The notes under the pieces: generated by a model
Database searches by the model: none
What the model saw: the letters and a program-made list of their open reading frames with translations, nothing else
Told to the model about the DNA's origin: nothing
NCBI RefSeq assembly: GCF_014287475.1
Contig: NZ_JACOPF010000004.1
Span: 1-64,000 of the forward strand
From: Mediterraneibacter hominis
GTDB lineage: Bacteria > Bacillota > Clostridia > Lachnospirales > Lachnospiraceae
Direction of reading: 5' to 3'
DNA length: 64,000 nt
Translations under genes and position numbers: made by a program
In this document: one piece after another, positions 50,550 to 59,523 of the stretch
Layout: each line of letters begins with the position of its first letter
Position numbering within the stretch: position 1 is the first letter of the stretch

Positions 50550-51204
50550 ATTGCTTTAATATCTCCATAAATTTTGCTGTATTTTCTCTGATGTCCCCTT
50601 TAAACACACCGGAACCCGATACAATGACATCGGCTCCCGCCTGCAAAACTTCTCCCACATTCCGATGGTAAATCCCACCGTCCACTTCAATCGCCGCTTC
50701 TGGATTCTTTTCTTCCAGAAGCCCTCTCAATTCCTGTATCTTGTTTAGAGAATAGGGAATAAAAGACTGTCCGCCAAATCCCGGCTCTACAGACATAATC
50801 AAAAACATTTCTGCTTCCTTTAAAAATGGATGCAGCATGTATACCGGTGTATTTGGTTTGATAGATATGCCGGCCTTCATTCCGTACTTATGGATCTCCT
50901 CTAATGTCCTGTGCAGATCTTCACATGCCTCATAGTGAACCGTAAGAAAATCTGCTCCCGCCTCCTTGAATGCTTTGACATACCGGATTGGCTCTGTCAC
51001 CATCAGATGCACGTCCATCACCTGCTCTGTAACTCCGCGAATAGAAGAAAGCACTGGCATGCCAAAAGAAATACTCGGCACAAAATCTCCGTCCATCACG
51101 TCAAAATGAATATACTGTGCCCCTGCCTCTGCCGTCTGTCTTAACTGTTCTCCCAGTATTTTAAAATCTGCTGACAAAATAGACGGCGCTAAAATTTTTT
51201 GCAT
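50542..51204 (-). CDS. rpe: Ribulose-phosphate 3-epimerase
   Basis: The 220-aa TIM-barrel enzyme interconverts D-ribulose 5-phosphate and D-xylulose 5-phosphate in the pentose phosphate pathway. Metal/catalytic motifs: S-I-L-S-A-D-F (about 8-14), H-F-D-V-M-D-G-D-F-V-P (about 33-43), D-V-H-L-M-V (about 64-69), M-S-V-E-P-G-F-G-G-Q (about 138-147) and E-V-D-G-G-I (about 173-178). AAAGGAGG lies about 10 nt before the start. It begins 4 bp after the rsgA stop and overlaps thiN. Confidence 0.96.
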   Translation of the reverse strand: MQKILAPSILSADFKILGEQLRQTAEAGAQYIHFDVMDGDFVPSISFGMPVLSSIRGVTEQVMDVHLMVTEPIRYVKAFKEAGADFLTVHYEACEDLHRTLEEIHKYGMKAGISIKPNTPVYMLHPFLKEAEMFLIMSVEPGFGGQSFIPYSLNKIQELRGLLEEKNPEAAIEVDGGIYHRNVGEVLQAGADVIVSGSGVFKGDIRENTAKFMEILKQYE

Positions 51205-51208
51205 TTAT

Positions 51209-52087
51209 CTAATACCTCCTTTTCTCTTTCAATTCCTGATATATATCTGTGTAATCTTTATACCGTATTTTGTGAATTTTTCCTTCTTCCACCGCCGCCT
51301 TTACCGCACAGTCCGGCTCATGGATATGATCGCAGCCATGAAACTTACATGTTCCCTCATACTGCGCAAATTCCTTGAAATAATATTTCAGCTCTTCTTT
51401 TTCCAATTCATTGACATACAAAGAGCTAAAGCCCGGTGTATCCATAATATAAGAACCTTCTTCTATCACGATCAGCTCCGAATGTCTGGTTGTATGCTTT
51501 CCACGTGCAATCTTTTGGCTGATTCTCCCTGTCTCCATCTTCACCTCTGATTGCATCAGGTTAATCAGAGAAGACTTTCCCACGCCGGAAGGCCCTGCCA
51601 CTGCTGTTGTCTTCCCCTTTAAGAACGCTTTCAGCCGATCCATATTTTCTTCTTTCTTTGCACTTGTAAACAATACCGGATATCCGCATGCCTCATATAC
51701 TTCCTTTAGTTCTGCAACTTGCGTATCCTGTGCAATGTCCTTTTTGTTAAAGCACAGCACTGCCGGTATGCCTTTACAGTCCATCATAACCAGGAAGCGA
51801 TCCAGAAGCTGAAAATGTGGGCTGGGCTCTGTCACAGCAAATACAACCAAAGCCTGGTCAATATTGGCGACTGCCGGACGCACCAGCTCATTTTTGCGCG
51901 GCAGGATTTCTATAATGCTGCCTTCTTTTTCTGTATCGCTGAACACTTCAATTTCAACTTCGTCTCCTACCAGCGGCTTTTTTTTATCTTTTCTGAAAAT
52001 CCCCTTTGCTTTACACTCATAAACACCGGATTCTACTACGTCAACGTAGTAGAATCCGGCAATTCCTTTTATTATTTTTCCCTGCAT
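51209..52087 (-). CDS. rsgA: Ribosome small-subunit-dependent GTPase A
   Basis: The 292-aa circularly permuted GTPase acts in late 30S maturation. An N-terminal OB-fold (G-F-Y-Y-V-D-V-V near 11-18) is followed by permuted G motifs: G4 N-K-K-D (about 114-117), G1 G-P-S-G-V-G-K-S-S (about 165-173) and G3 D-T-P-G-F. A C-terminal zinc knuckle follows (C-K-F-H-G-C-D-H-I-H-E-P-D-C). Codons 10-21 are encoded by a perfect 34-bp palindrome (52026-52059), which is odd for a coding region. The upstream AAGG is a weak ribosome-binding site, so translation may depend on the prkC terminus 20 bp away. Confidence 0.95.
   Translation of the reverse strand: MQGKIIKGIAGFYYVDVVESGVYECKAKGIFRKDKKKPLVGDEVEIEVFSDTEKEGSIIEILPRKNELVRPAVANIDQALVVFAVTEPSPHFQLLDRFLVMMDCKGIPAVLCFNKKDIAQDTQVAELKEVYEACGYPVLFTSAKKEENMDRLKAFLKGKTTAVAGPSGVGKSSLINLMQSEVKMETGRISQKIARGKHTTRHSELIVIEEGSYIMDTPGFSSLYVNELEKEELKYYFKEFAQYEGTCKFHGCDHIHEPDCAVKAAVEEGKIHKIRYKDYTDIYQELKEKRRY
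52026..52059. repeat. Perfect 34-bp palindrome inside rsgA
   Basis: Arms CCGGATTCTACTACGT (52026-52041) and ACGTAGTAGAATCCGG (52044-52059) are exact reverse complements with only CA between them. On the mRNA they form a 16-bp hairpin starting at coding nucleotide 29. It encodes the conserved G-F-Y-Y-V segment and the following D-V-V-E-S-G, so it is under protein constraint as well. There is no T tract, so it is not a classical terminator. Confidence 0.9.
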
Positions 52088-52107
52088 CTTATCTTACCTT
52101 GCTGTCA

Positions 52108-54126
52108 CTACTCAGCTTCATCCGATCCGTCCCCGTCTGTCCCCGGATCTGTCTGCTCCGGCCCCTTGCTCACTACGAAGTCTATATATGTCCCCTCGTC
52201 CACACTTCCACTGACAGCCTGCCGGATGACAATCCCCTGTCCGAAATCGTTACTGTACTCATACGTAATCTGTCCCACTTTCAGACCTGCACTCTCAAGC
52301 ATCTGCCGCGCATCTGCCTCTGCATATCCGGCAATCGGCGGAACCGGCACTTTCTTTGTCTGCGGCCCTTTACTGATAACATAATCTACATTGGAGCCTT
52401 TATCCACCTTTTTGTCCGCCTTTGTTCCCTGTGAAATAACCTGTCCTGCCTCATACTTATCGCTGTATTCTTCGGTCACATTTCCGGGATTTAATCCTGC
52501 GTTGTACAGCGCGTTCACCGCGTCCTCTGACCACATCCCCACTATGTCAGGCACAGTGGCAGGCTCTGCCCCAAGGCTTACATACATCTTTACTGTAGAG
52601 CCCTCTTTTACTTCTGTTCCTGCGGCAGGATCCGTAGAAATCACTTTTCCTTCCTCCACAGTATCATCATACTGTCCTTCGGAGGTTACTACAAGATTTG
52701 CCTTCTCTAATGCCTTCTGCGCACTGTCCTCATCTTTTCCCGTCACATCTGGTACAGAAATTGTCTCTGCTTTCTTGCCTGTGCTTACCACTACTTTTAC
52801 TTCTGTATTTTTCGCTACCTTTTTCCCTTTTCCTGGATCCTGACTGATAATCTCGCCTTTCTCATATTTCTCTGACTCTTTCCGTTCGGAGACAACCATC
52901 CCCAGCTTCTTTTTATTCAGCGCTTCTTTTGCTTCCTCTTCTGTCATTCCTGTGACATCCGGCACTGTTACTTTTGAGGAAGTTGTCTGTGTCGTGCCTG
53001 CGCCTCCTTTAAAAAGCCCTGCCGCGTTCGCGATCATAAAAATTACAGCGAGAGCGATCACCGCAGCCGCCACTATCATCAAAATTTTCATGATCTTCTT
53101 CGTATTCGGATCTACATTATTTTTCTTACGATTCTTTTCGTACCTGCTGTCCTCGTCGTCATCTTCCTCATCATCATAGTCTTCATCGTCATACTCCTCG
53201 TCATCATAAGGACGGTTCTGCACACGCTCCATCTCTTCTGTAGACATCACAACCGTTCTGTCACCTGTATTGCCGTAAATGCCGGAATAGACAAAATCCC
53301 CTTCCGGATCAACTAGAGAACGCTTCAGATCCAGAATCAAATCTTCACAGTTTAAGTATCTGTTTTCTGGATTTTTCTGCGTACATTTTAAAATGATACA
53401 TTCCAGGCTGTAGGGAATATCCGGCACTTCCTCTGCCGGGGACGGTACCTCCTCCTGCAAATGCTTAATCGCGACAGAGACCGTAGAATCCCCGTCAAAC
53501 GGCACATGTCCTGTAACCATTTCGTACATGGTAATACCGGCAGAATAAATGTCGCTCTTTTCATCTACAATACCGCCCCGCGCCTGTTCCGGCGAAGTAT
53601 AATGTACCGATCCCATCACACTGGCGCTGATCGTATTTGTAGAAGTCGTCGCTCTCGCGATTCCGAAATCTGTTACTTTTACCTTCCCGTCTTTGGAAAT
53701 AATAATATTCTGGGGTTTGATGTCCCTGTGAACGATATGCTGGTTGTGAGCTGCCTGAATACCTGTCACCATCTGAATCGAGATGCTGATGGTTTCCTTC
53801 GCTGAAAGCTGTCCCTTCTTCTCAATATAATCTTTCAGCGTGATTCCTTCTACCAGTTCCATGACCATATAATAAAGGCCCCGATCCTGTCCTACGTCAT
53901 ACACATTGACTACGTTCGGATGCATCAGCCCCGCCGCAGCCTGTGCTTCGCTTAAAAATTTCTGGATAAACACTTCATCCGTACGGAAATCACTTTTCAG
54001 CACTTTAATCGCTACATATCGGTTCAGCTTGTGGTCTTTTCCTTTATACACATCCGCCATTCCGCCGGAACCAATACGGCCCAGTATTTCATACCGTTTT
54101 CCTAAAAATACTCCTTCTTTAATCAT
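52108..54126 (-). CDS. prkC: PASTA-domain Ser/Thr protein kinase
   Basis: The 672-aa membrane kinase senses cell-wall muropeptides or lipid II and controls growth and cell-wall synthesis. The kinase domain (1 to about 270) has I-G-S-G-G-M-A-D-V-Y, V-A-I-K-V, H-R-D-I-K-P-Q-N and D-F-G-I-A. A very acidic stretch rich in Asp, Glu and Tyr (about 308-332) precedes one membrane helix (about 345-370). Four extracellular PASTA repeats follow, from about 385 to 655, each with a P-D-V-x-G or P-x-I-x-G start. The tail is Asp/Gly-rich. The start overlaps the phosphatase stop as ATGA, so the pair is translationally coupled. Confidence 0.95.
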   Translation of the reverse strand: MIKEGVFLGKRYEILGRIGSGGMADVYKGKDHKLNRYVAIKVLKSDFRTDEVFIQKFLSEAQAAAGLMHPNVVNVYDVGQDRGLYYMVMELVEGITLKDYIEKKGQLSAKETISISIQMVTGIQAAHNQHIVHRDIKPQNIIISKDGKVKVTDFGIARATTSTNTISASVMGSVHYTSPEQARGGIVDEKSDIYSAGITMYEMVTGHVPFDGDSTVSVAIKHLQEEVPSPAEEVPDIPYSLECIILKCTQKNPENRYLNCEDLILDLKRSLVDPEGDFVYSGIYGNTGDRTVVMSTEEMERVQNRPYDDEEYDDEDYDDEEDDDEDSRYEKNRKKNNVDPNTKKIMKILMIVAAAVIALAVIFMIANAAGLFKGGAGTTQTTSSKVTVPDVTGMTEEEAKEALNKKKLGMVVSERKESEKYEKGEIISQDPGKGKKVAKNTEVKVVVSTGKKAETISVPDVTGKDEDSAQKALEKANLVVTSEGQYDDTVEEGKVISTDPAAGTEVKEGSTVKMYVSLGAEPATVPDIVGMWSEDAVNALYNAGLNPGNVTEEYSDKYEAGQVISQGTKADKKVDKGSNVDYVISKGPQTKKVPVPPIAGYAEADARQMLESAGLKVGQITYEYSNDFGQGIVIRQAVSGSVDEGTYIDFVVSKGPEQTDPGTDGDGSDEAE

Positions 54127-54863
54127 ATACTCACCTCATCTGCGAACGGTTCCACCAATACAATTCCAATATTGTCTGTACCGCCGTTTTCTTTTGCAGC
54201 TTCTACCAGAGACTGCGCCGCTTCTACGATGTCTCTTCCACCCTGTACAATATGGAAGAGCTCCTCATCCTCCACCATATTGCTCAATCCGTCTGTACAC
54301 ATCAAGATGATGTCCCCCTTTTTCAGACGGTGCTCGTAAAAGTCTACCTCCACATCTGCCTTCGCCCCGATTGCCCTTGTGATAATATTTTTGTCTGGGT
54401 GATGCTTTGCCTCTTCCGGCTTAATTCCCCCCAGACGCACCATCTCTTCCACAAGAGAATGGTCCTTTGTCAGCTGCTGGATTCCCTGGTTAATCAGATA
54501 TAAACGACTGTCCCCGACATTGGCAAAATACATCATCTGTCCCTCGATTGTTGCCGCAACGATTGTTGTCCCCATTCCTTTGAGGTGTGTATCCGAAGAA
54601 GCTTTCTTGATAATTTCTTTATTTGCTTTTTTAATCGCCTGTACAAGCGCCTTTTCTACATCTTCCTCATCGCTTTGCTTTAACTCCCGCTGCAAAACCT
54701 CTACTGTGTATTTGGATGCATAATCTCCCGCCTGATGTCCTCCCATTCCGTCTGCCACCACAAATAAATTGTGCAGGGTACCAAGCGGTTTGTCCGTCGT
54801 ATAGACATAATCTTGATTTACCTGTCTTACCATTCCTACGTCAGTAATGGAAAATGTCTTCAT
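54123..54863 (-). CDS. prpC: PP2C-type Ser/Thr phosphatase (Stp1/PrpC)
   Basis: The 246-aa PPM/PP2C phosphatase reverses phosphorylation by the adjoining PASTA kinase. Metal-site motifs: D-V-G-M-V-R-Q-V-N-Q-D (8-18), V-V-A-D-G-M-G-G-H-Q-A-G-D (about 36-48), F-A-N-V-G-D-S-R (about 113-120), T-D-G-L-S-N-M-V and G-G-T-D-N-I-G-I (near the end). No membrane segment, so it acts on the cytoplasmic kinase domain. AAAGGAG precedes the start. The stop overlaps prkC by 4 nt, and rlmN is 16 bp upstream. Confidence 0.95.
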   Translation of the reverse strand: MKTFSITDVGMVRQVNQDYVYTTDKPLGTLHNLFVVADGMGGHQAGDYASKYTVEVLQRELKQSDEEDVEKALVQAIKKANKEIIKKASSDTHLKGMGTTIVAATIEGQMMYFANVGDSRLYLINQGIQQLTKDHSLVEEMVRLGGIKPEEAKHHPDKNIITRAIGAKADVEVDFYEHRLKKGDIILMCTDGLSNMVEDEELFHIVQGGRDIVEAAQSLVEAAKENGGTDNIGIVLVEPFADEVSI

Positions 54864-54879
54864 AAATCTTCTCCTTTAA

Positions 54880-55965
54880 TTATTCTGCCAATTTCTCCTC
54901 TTTTTTGCAGATACATGTCTGCGGCTGCTGTCTGGAGGAAGGGGTATACCGCCTGCGAAGCTGTCCGCAGGCCCCGTCAATATCTGCGCCCATTTCCCTT
55001 CTTATAGTAACATTTATCCCATTTTTTTCAAGTTTATTTTTGAAATTCAAGGTATTTTTACTGTCCGGACGCTGAAACTTATGCTCCTGAATCGGATTTA
55101 CCGGAATTAAGTTCAGATGGCAGTTCCTGGGCTTCAAAATCTGAATCAGCTCTTTTGCATCCTGGTCTGTGTCATTGACATCATGGACAAGGCTGTATTC
55201 AAAAGTGATTCTTCTGCCCGTTTTTTCAAAGTATATATCACATGCATGTAATACCTCTTTTAGATCATACTTATTTGCCACAGGCATAAGTATCTTCCTT
55301 TTTTCCTGTGTAGAACCATGCAGGGACAGTGCAAGCGTAATCTGTAAGGACTCCTCTGCCAGCTTAAGAATCTGCGGTACCAGACCACAGGTAGATACGG
55401 TAACATTCCGCTGACTGATATGCAGCCCATGTGTATCGGTGAGAATTTGGAGGAAGCGCAAAAAATTCTCATAATTATCGAGTGGTTCTCCAGTACCCAT
55501 CACTACTACATTGGACACCCTCTCACCGGTCATTTTCTGAATCTGGTAAACTTGCCCCAGCATTTCTGACGGATACAGGTTCCTGACGAGTCCTCCGATT
55601 GTGGAAGCACAAAAACGACACCCCATCCGGCATCCTACCTGTGAAGAAATACAAACGGAGTTCCCATGCTTATAACGCATAAGAACACTTTCCACCATAT
55701 TGCCGTCATACAGTTCGAAAAGGAATTTATTCGTTCCGTCTAATTTTGATTCCTGTCTCTTGAACATCCGGACAGGAAGGATGACATATTCTGCATTCAG
55801 CTTTTCTCTTAATCCCTTGGACAAATTTGTCATTTCATCAAATGTGTCTGCAAGCTTTACATGCATCCATTCGTAGATCTGTTTTGCACGAAACTTCTTT
55901 TCCCCAAGTCTCTCTATTTCTGTCTGCAGTTGTTCATATGTATATGCACGAATTTCTTTTTTCAT
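54880..55965 (-). CDS. rlmN: 23S rRNA (adenine2503-C2)/tRNA (adenine37-C2) methyltransferase
   Basis: The 361-aa radical-SAM enzyme makes C2-methyladenosine in 23S rRNA at A2503 and in some tRNAs at A37. The cluster motif is G-C-R-M-G-C-R-F-C-A-S-T (about 108-119). G-T-G-E-P-L-D-N (about 157-164) binds SAM. The catalytic cysteines lie in V-S-T-C-G-L-V-P (about 189-196) and near the end in D-I-D-G-A-C-G-Q-L. An N-terminal helical domain precedes the barrel. The start overlaps the rsmB stop as ATGA. It retains all residues needed for activity. Confidence 0.96.
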   Translation of the reverse strand: MKKEIRAYTYEQLQTEIERLGEKKFRAKQIYEWMHVKLADTFDEMTNLSKGLREKLNAEYVILPVRMFKRQESKLDGTNKFLFELYDGNMVESVLMRYKHGNSVCISSQVGCRMGCRFCASTIGGLVRNLYPSEMLGQVYQIQKMTGERVSNVVVMGTGEPLDNYENFLRFLQILTDTHGLHISQRNVTVSTCGLVPQILKLAEESLQITLALSLHGSTQEKRKILMPVANKYDLKEVLHACDIYFEKTGRRITFEYSLVHDVNDTDQDAKELIQILKPRNCHLNLIPVNPIQEHKFQRPDSKNTLNFKNKLEKNGINVTIRREMGADIDGACGQLRRRYTPSSRQQPQTCICKKEEKLAE

Positions 55966-57326
55966 ATCCTGTCACTTTCTTTTTTACGCACCAGCCTGGC
56001 AATAAAAAAACCATCGCTGTCATGGATTCCTGGAAGAAGCTGAAGCCATCCTTCACCGCTTACACTTTCCTTCAATTCTTCACACAAGTCTTCTTTTATA
56101 TTCTCCAGTACAAAATCGGGATGGTTTTTCAGAAACCAACGGACGTTTTCCTCATTTTCCTCTCTGTGTATGGTACAGGTGCTGTATAGGAGAGTTCCCC
56201 CTGGTCTCACATAATTCTGCACAGTACTTAATATATTTCTCTGCAGAAAAACCAGCTCTTCCATTCCCTCCCTGGTGATTTTATATTTTAAGTCTGTCTT
56301 TTTTCCAAGTACTCCCAAACCAGAACAGGGCAGATCGGCGAGTACAATATCCGCCTTTCCTCTCTCCTTTTCATCTAGTATTGTCGCATCCTTACAGACT
56401 GCCTTTATATTTTTCAAGCCTGTACGCGCAATATTTTCTTCTATCAATTCTGTCTTGTACACCGTCAGATCCCTGGCTTCTACAAAGCCAGTGTTACAAA
56501 GCTTTTCCGCCATGTGAAGCGCCTTACCTCCCGGGGCCGCGCAGACATCCAATATTCTGTCATTTCTCTTTACCCGCGCAGCCTCCACTGCAAGCATAGA
56601 GCTTATATCCTGTACAAGAAACCATCCTTTACAAAAGCAGTCCAGATTTTTAAGGTGATCGTAACCCGATATGCGAAACGCATACGGTAGATAAGGATGT
56701 TCCTTTACATGCACCCCCTCCTTCATAAGCGCTTCCTTTAGCATTGACGGGGATATCTTCTCTTGATTACAGCGGATCGTAACCGGAATTTCCCGTTGAA
56801 AGGAGGCGGCAATTTTCTCTATTGTTGCTGTGTCTATGTCCCTGCTCCACATATCCAAAATCCACTCTGGCATAGAGTATTTTACAGAGAATGCTCTAGT
56901 TCCTTCTTTCGGATACTCTGCCTTATCTATATTTCTCGCCACATTCCGAAGCACTCCGTTTACAAATCCTTTTAGGTTTGCAAATCCTTTCTTCACTGCC
57001 AGCTTCACAGCTTCATTGCAGACCGCCGCATCCGGAATACTGTCCATATATTTCAGCTGGTATACAGCACTCCTTAATATCGCGCGGATCACCGGTTTCA
57101 TTTTCTTTACTTTTACTTTTGAAAAGCAATCCAGTATATAATCTATCTCTATCAAATGTTCCAGCGTCCCTTCTGTCACGCGAGTAATAAAGGCACGCTC
57201 TTTTTTCTCCATATACTGGTACTTTTCAAGAGTTCTGCGAAGCACAATGTGACTGTATTCTCCTTCTTCTGTCACTTCTAAAAGAATTCCAAGCACCAGC
57301 TCCCTCTCACTTACCGGCTTAGTCAT
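55962..57326 (-). CDS. rsmB: 16S rRNA (cytosine967-C5)-methyltransferase
   Basis: The 454-aa enzyme methylates C967 of 16S rRNA. The N-terminal NusB-like RNA-binding domain (about 1-140) is followed by a Rossmann-type methyltransferase domain: V-C-A-A-P-G-G-K-A (about 261-269) for SAM, D-L-P-C-S-G-L-G-V-L-G (about 328-338) and the catalytic Y-S-T-C-T-I-H-R-E-E-N (about 380-390). The usual D-A-P-C is D-L-P-C here. It starts within the last 8 nt of the zinc peptidase gene and ends overlapping rlmN. Confidence 0.95.
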   Translation of the reverse strand: MTKPVSERELVLGILLEVTEEGEYSHIVLRRTLEKYQYMEKKERAFITRVTEGTLEHLIEIDYILDCFSKVKVKKMKPVIRAILRSAVYQLKYMDSIPDAAVCNEAVKLAVKKGFANLKGFVNGVLRNVARNIDKAEYPKEGTRAFSVKYSMPEWILDMWSRDIDTATIEKIAASFQREIPVTIRCNQEKISPSMLKEALMKEGVHVKEHPYLPYAFRISGYDHLKNLDCFCKGWFLVQDISSMLAVEAARVKRNDRILDVCAAPGGKALHMAEKLCNTGFVEARDLTVYKTELIEENIARTGLKNIKAVCKDATILDEKERGKADIVLADLPCSGLGVLGKKTDLKYKITREGMEELVFLQRNILSTVQNYVRPGGTLLYSTCTIHREENEENVRWFLKNHPDFVLENIKEDLCEELKESVSGEGWLQLLPGIHDSDGFFIARLVRKKESDRI

Positions 57327-58026
57327 GGTTCCTTCTTCCTCCTGTCAAAATCAATAGACGAAGAAGCTGCAAAATCATTGCAGCAGCACTCGCCACATAG
57401 GTAAGCGCCGCTGCGCTTAAAACTTTCTTCGTCGCATCCACCTCATCCGGATACAGCATGCCGGAGGTTTCCAACACTCTGACTGCCCGGCTGGAGGCAT
57501 TGAACTCTACCGGAAGCGTGATAAGCTGGAACAAAACAGCAGCCGAAAACAAGTAAATTCCCAGATTGATCAGAATAGAGGACATGTTCCCATTTATAAA
57601 AAGCCCAATCAGAATCAACGGCCACGCCGCCATAGAACCAATATTTGCAACCGGAACCAGGGAACCTCTGATCTTCAAAGGCGCATATCCGGTCGCATGC
57701 TGTACCGCGTGTCCACATTCATGCGCCGCTACGCCGATCGCCGCCACAGAAGAAGAATTGTATGTCGCATCAGAAAGTCCCAGCGTCTTATTCCTGGGAT
57801 CATAGTGATCTGTCAGATTTCCCGGAATATGATGCACCGTCACATCATAGATTCCATTCATATGCAAAATCCGTTCTGCCGCCTCTTTTCCTGTCATGCC
57901 CGTATGACTTCGCATACGGGAATATTTCGCATATACCCGATTTACCCGGGAGGAAGCGATAATACAAATCACTGCTCCGATAAGCACTAAAATATACGTA
58001 GGATCCAGATAATATCCGTAAAACAT
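57319..58026 (-). CDS. Membrane zinc metallopeptidase (Zn_peptidase_2 family)
   Basis: The 235-aa protein has an N-terminal helix (Y-I-L-V-L-I-G-A-V-I-C-I-I, about 11-23) and the zinc motif H-E-C-G-H (about 102-106). A central hydrophobic region and a last helix near 207-229 follow. This is the PF04298 family, usually annotated as a neutral zinc metallopeptidase and commonly placed between fmt and rsmB in Firmicutes, as here. The natural substrate is unknown; a role in membrane-protein quality control is only a suggestion. Its end overlaps rsmB by 8 nt. Confidence 0.92.
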   Translation of the reverse strand: MFYGYYLDPTYILVLIGAVICIIASSRVNRVYAKYSRMRSHTGMTGKEAAERILHMNGIYDVTVHHIPGNLTDHYDPRNKTLGLSDATYNSSSVAAIGVAAHECGHAVQHATGYAPLKIRGSLVPVANIGSMAAWPLILIGLFINGNMSSILINLGIYLFSAAVLFQLITLPVEFNASSRAVRVLETSGMLYPDEVDATKKVLSAAALTYVASAAAMILQLLRLLILTGGRRNHD

Positions 58027-58071
58027 AGTTTCTCCTCCTTGAAATTTATACCGGCATACATAAGTCCGGGC

Positions 58072-59016
58072 TTACTCGTGAAACACCGTTCCTGCTTCGA
58101 TTGTATACCCCCGCAGAAAAGCCTCCGTCTCCATTCTCTTTTTTCCTGGAATCTGTAGTTCATAGACAGCGAGTATTCCGTCGGCAGTCTGTACACAGAC
58201 ACAGTCCTTTCTTACCGCCGTCACTGTTCCCGGAACTGCCCTTTCGTTTTTATCCTTCTCCTCTGGTTCTACCTTTGCTCTCCAGATTTTCAATACTTTA
58301 TCCTGCCAGTGTGTATATGCACTTGGCCAGGAATTTAAGCCTCTCACCAGCCGTTCTATCAAAACTGCCGGCTGGTTCCAGTCGATATTTCCTATCTTCT
58401 TATCCAGCATCTTCGCATAGGCAGTCGGACTTTCTCCCTGCTTTTCAAATGCCGCAGTTCCTTCCTCTATCCTTTTTAAGGTCTCTACGCAAAGCTTTGC
58501 TCCTGCCACGGCAAGTTTATCGTGCAGACTCTCTCCTGTCTCATTTTCATCAATTGGCACCTCTGTCTTTAGAATCATGTCCCCTGTATCCAGTCCTTCG
58601 TCCATCTGCATTGTCGTAACACCCGTCACACTCTCCCCGTTTATGATCGCCCACTGGATAGGGGCTGCTCCCCTGTATTTTGGAAGCAAAGATGCATGAA
58701 CATTGATACATCCGTACGGAGTAAGGGTCAAAATTTCTTTCGGCAGTATCTGCCCAAATGCGATCACAACCATCACATCCGCAGCATATTTCTTTAATTC
58801 TTCCACACATTCTTTCTTTCGAATTTTTTCCGGCTGAAAGACAGGAATCTGGTACTTCTGCGCCGCCTCCTTTACAGGCGAAAACTGCACCTCTTTTCCA
58901 CGTCCTCTTTGTCGGTCAGGCTGTGTCACCGCAAGGCAGATCTCATGTCCTGCCTGTATGAGCGCTTCAAATGTCCCCACCGAAAAGTCCGGTGTTCCCA
59001 TAAAAATAATCCGCAT
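58072..59016 (-). CDS. fmt: Methionyl-tRNA formyltransferase
   Basis: The 314-aa enzyme formylates initiator Met-tRNA using 10-formyl-tetrahydrofolate. It begins M-R-I-I-F-M-G-T-P-D-F-S-V. The formyl-transfer site is I-N-V-H-A-S-L-L-P-K-Y-R-G-A-A-P-I (about 106-122), with the invariant Asn and His. An Asp in D-T-G-D-M-I (about 144-149) completes the triad. The C-terminal OB-type domain starts near 210. The start codon follows directly on the def stop (TAG ATG), so initiator formylation and deformylation genes are coupled. Confidence 0.96.
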   Translation of the reverse strand: MRIIFMGTPDFSVGTFEALIQAGHEICLAVTQPDRQRGRGKEVQFSPVKEAAQKYQIPVFQPEKIRKKECVEELKKYAADVMVVIAFGQILPKEILTLTPYGCINVHASLLPKYRGAAPIQWAIINGESVTGVTTMQMDEGLDTGDMILKTEVPIDENETGESLHDKLAVAGAKLCVETLKRIEEGTAAFEKQGESPTAYAKMLDKKIGNIDWNQPAVLIERLVRGLNSWPSAYTHWQDKVLKIWRAKVEPEEKDKNERAVPGTVTAVRKDCVCVQTADGILAVYELQIPGKKRMETEAFLRGYTIEAGTVFHE

Positions 59017-59505
59017 CTATTCTTCCTCCTTCGTTTCCTCCTCATTGTACGACACATCATGCAGCCCGTCCTGCGTCTTGTCTACATACAGCTCCCCTTT
59101 TAAATGATCGATTTCATGGCAGAATGCCCTTGCAAGCAGGCCTTCCCCTTCCATCTCAAAGGGTTCCATATTTTCATCAAGAGCGCGCACTTTTACACGC
59201 TCCGGACGTGTCACGATCCCCCACTTTCCAGGCACACTTAAGCATCCCTCTTCTCCCGTCTGCTCCCCAGATGTTTCTATAATCTCTGGATTTACAAGCA
59301 CAATCGGTCCTTCTCCCACATCGATAACCACAATTTTCTTCAGGACGCCAACCTGCGGTGCTGCAAGGCCTACCCCCATCTTCTCATACATGGTATCCAG
59401 CATGTCTTCAATGAGTATCTTTGTGCGGAATGTCATCTTTGCAACCTCTTTACATGGTTTTGTTAATATTTCATCTCCTATTTCACGTACTTCTCTGATT
59501 GCCAT
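59017..59505 (-). CDS. def: Peptide deformylase
   Basis: The 162-aa metalloenzyme removes the formyl group from nascent proteins. All three motifs are present: G-V-G-L-A-A-P-Q-V-G (about 44-53), E-E-G-C-L-S-V-P (about 88-95) and the zinc/iron site H-E-I-D-H (about 131-135). It has the short bacterial type 1 length plus a Glu-rich tail (E-E-E-T-K-E-E-E). A ribosome-binding site (AGGAGGCAA) precedes the start. It is 18 bp downstream of priA and adjoins fmt. Confidence 0.96.
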   Translation of the reverse strand: MAIREVREIGDEILTKPCKEVAKMTFRTKILIEDMLDTMYEKMGVGLAAPQVGVLKKIVVIDVGEGPIVLVNPEIIETSGEQTGEEGCLSVPGKWGIVTRPERVKVRALDENMEPFEMEGEGLLARAFCHEIDHLKGELYVDKTQDGLHDVSYNEEETKEEE

Positions 59506-59523
59506 AATTGCCTCCTGTTTTTC

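Noticed and set aside
53100..53220. GA-rich/acidic low-complexity stretch in prkC as a frameshift or repeat expansion
   Set aside because: The frame stays open and the acidic linker between kinase domain and membrane helix occurs in related PASTA kinases.
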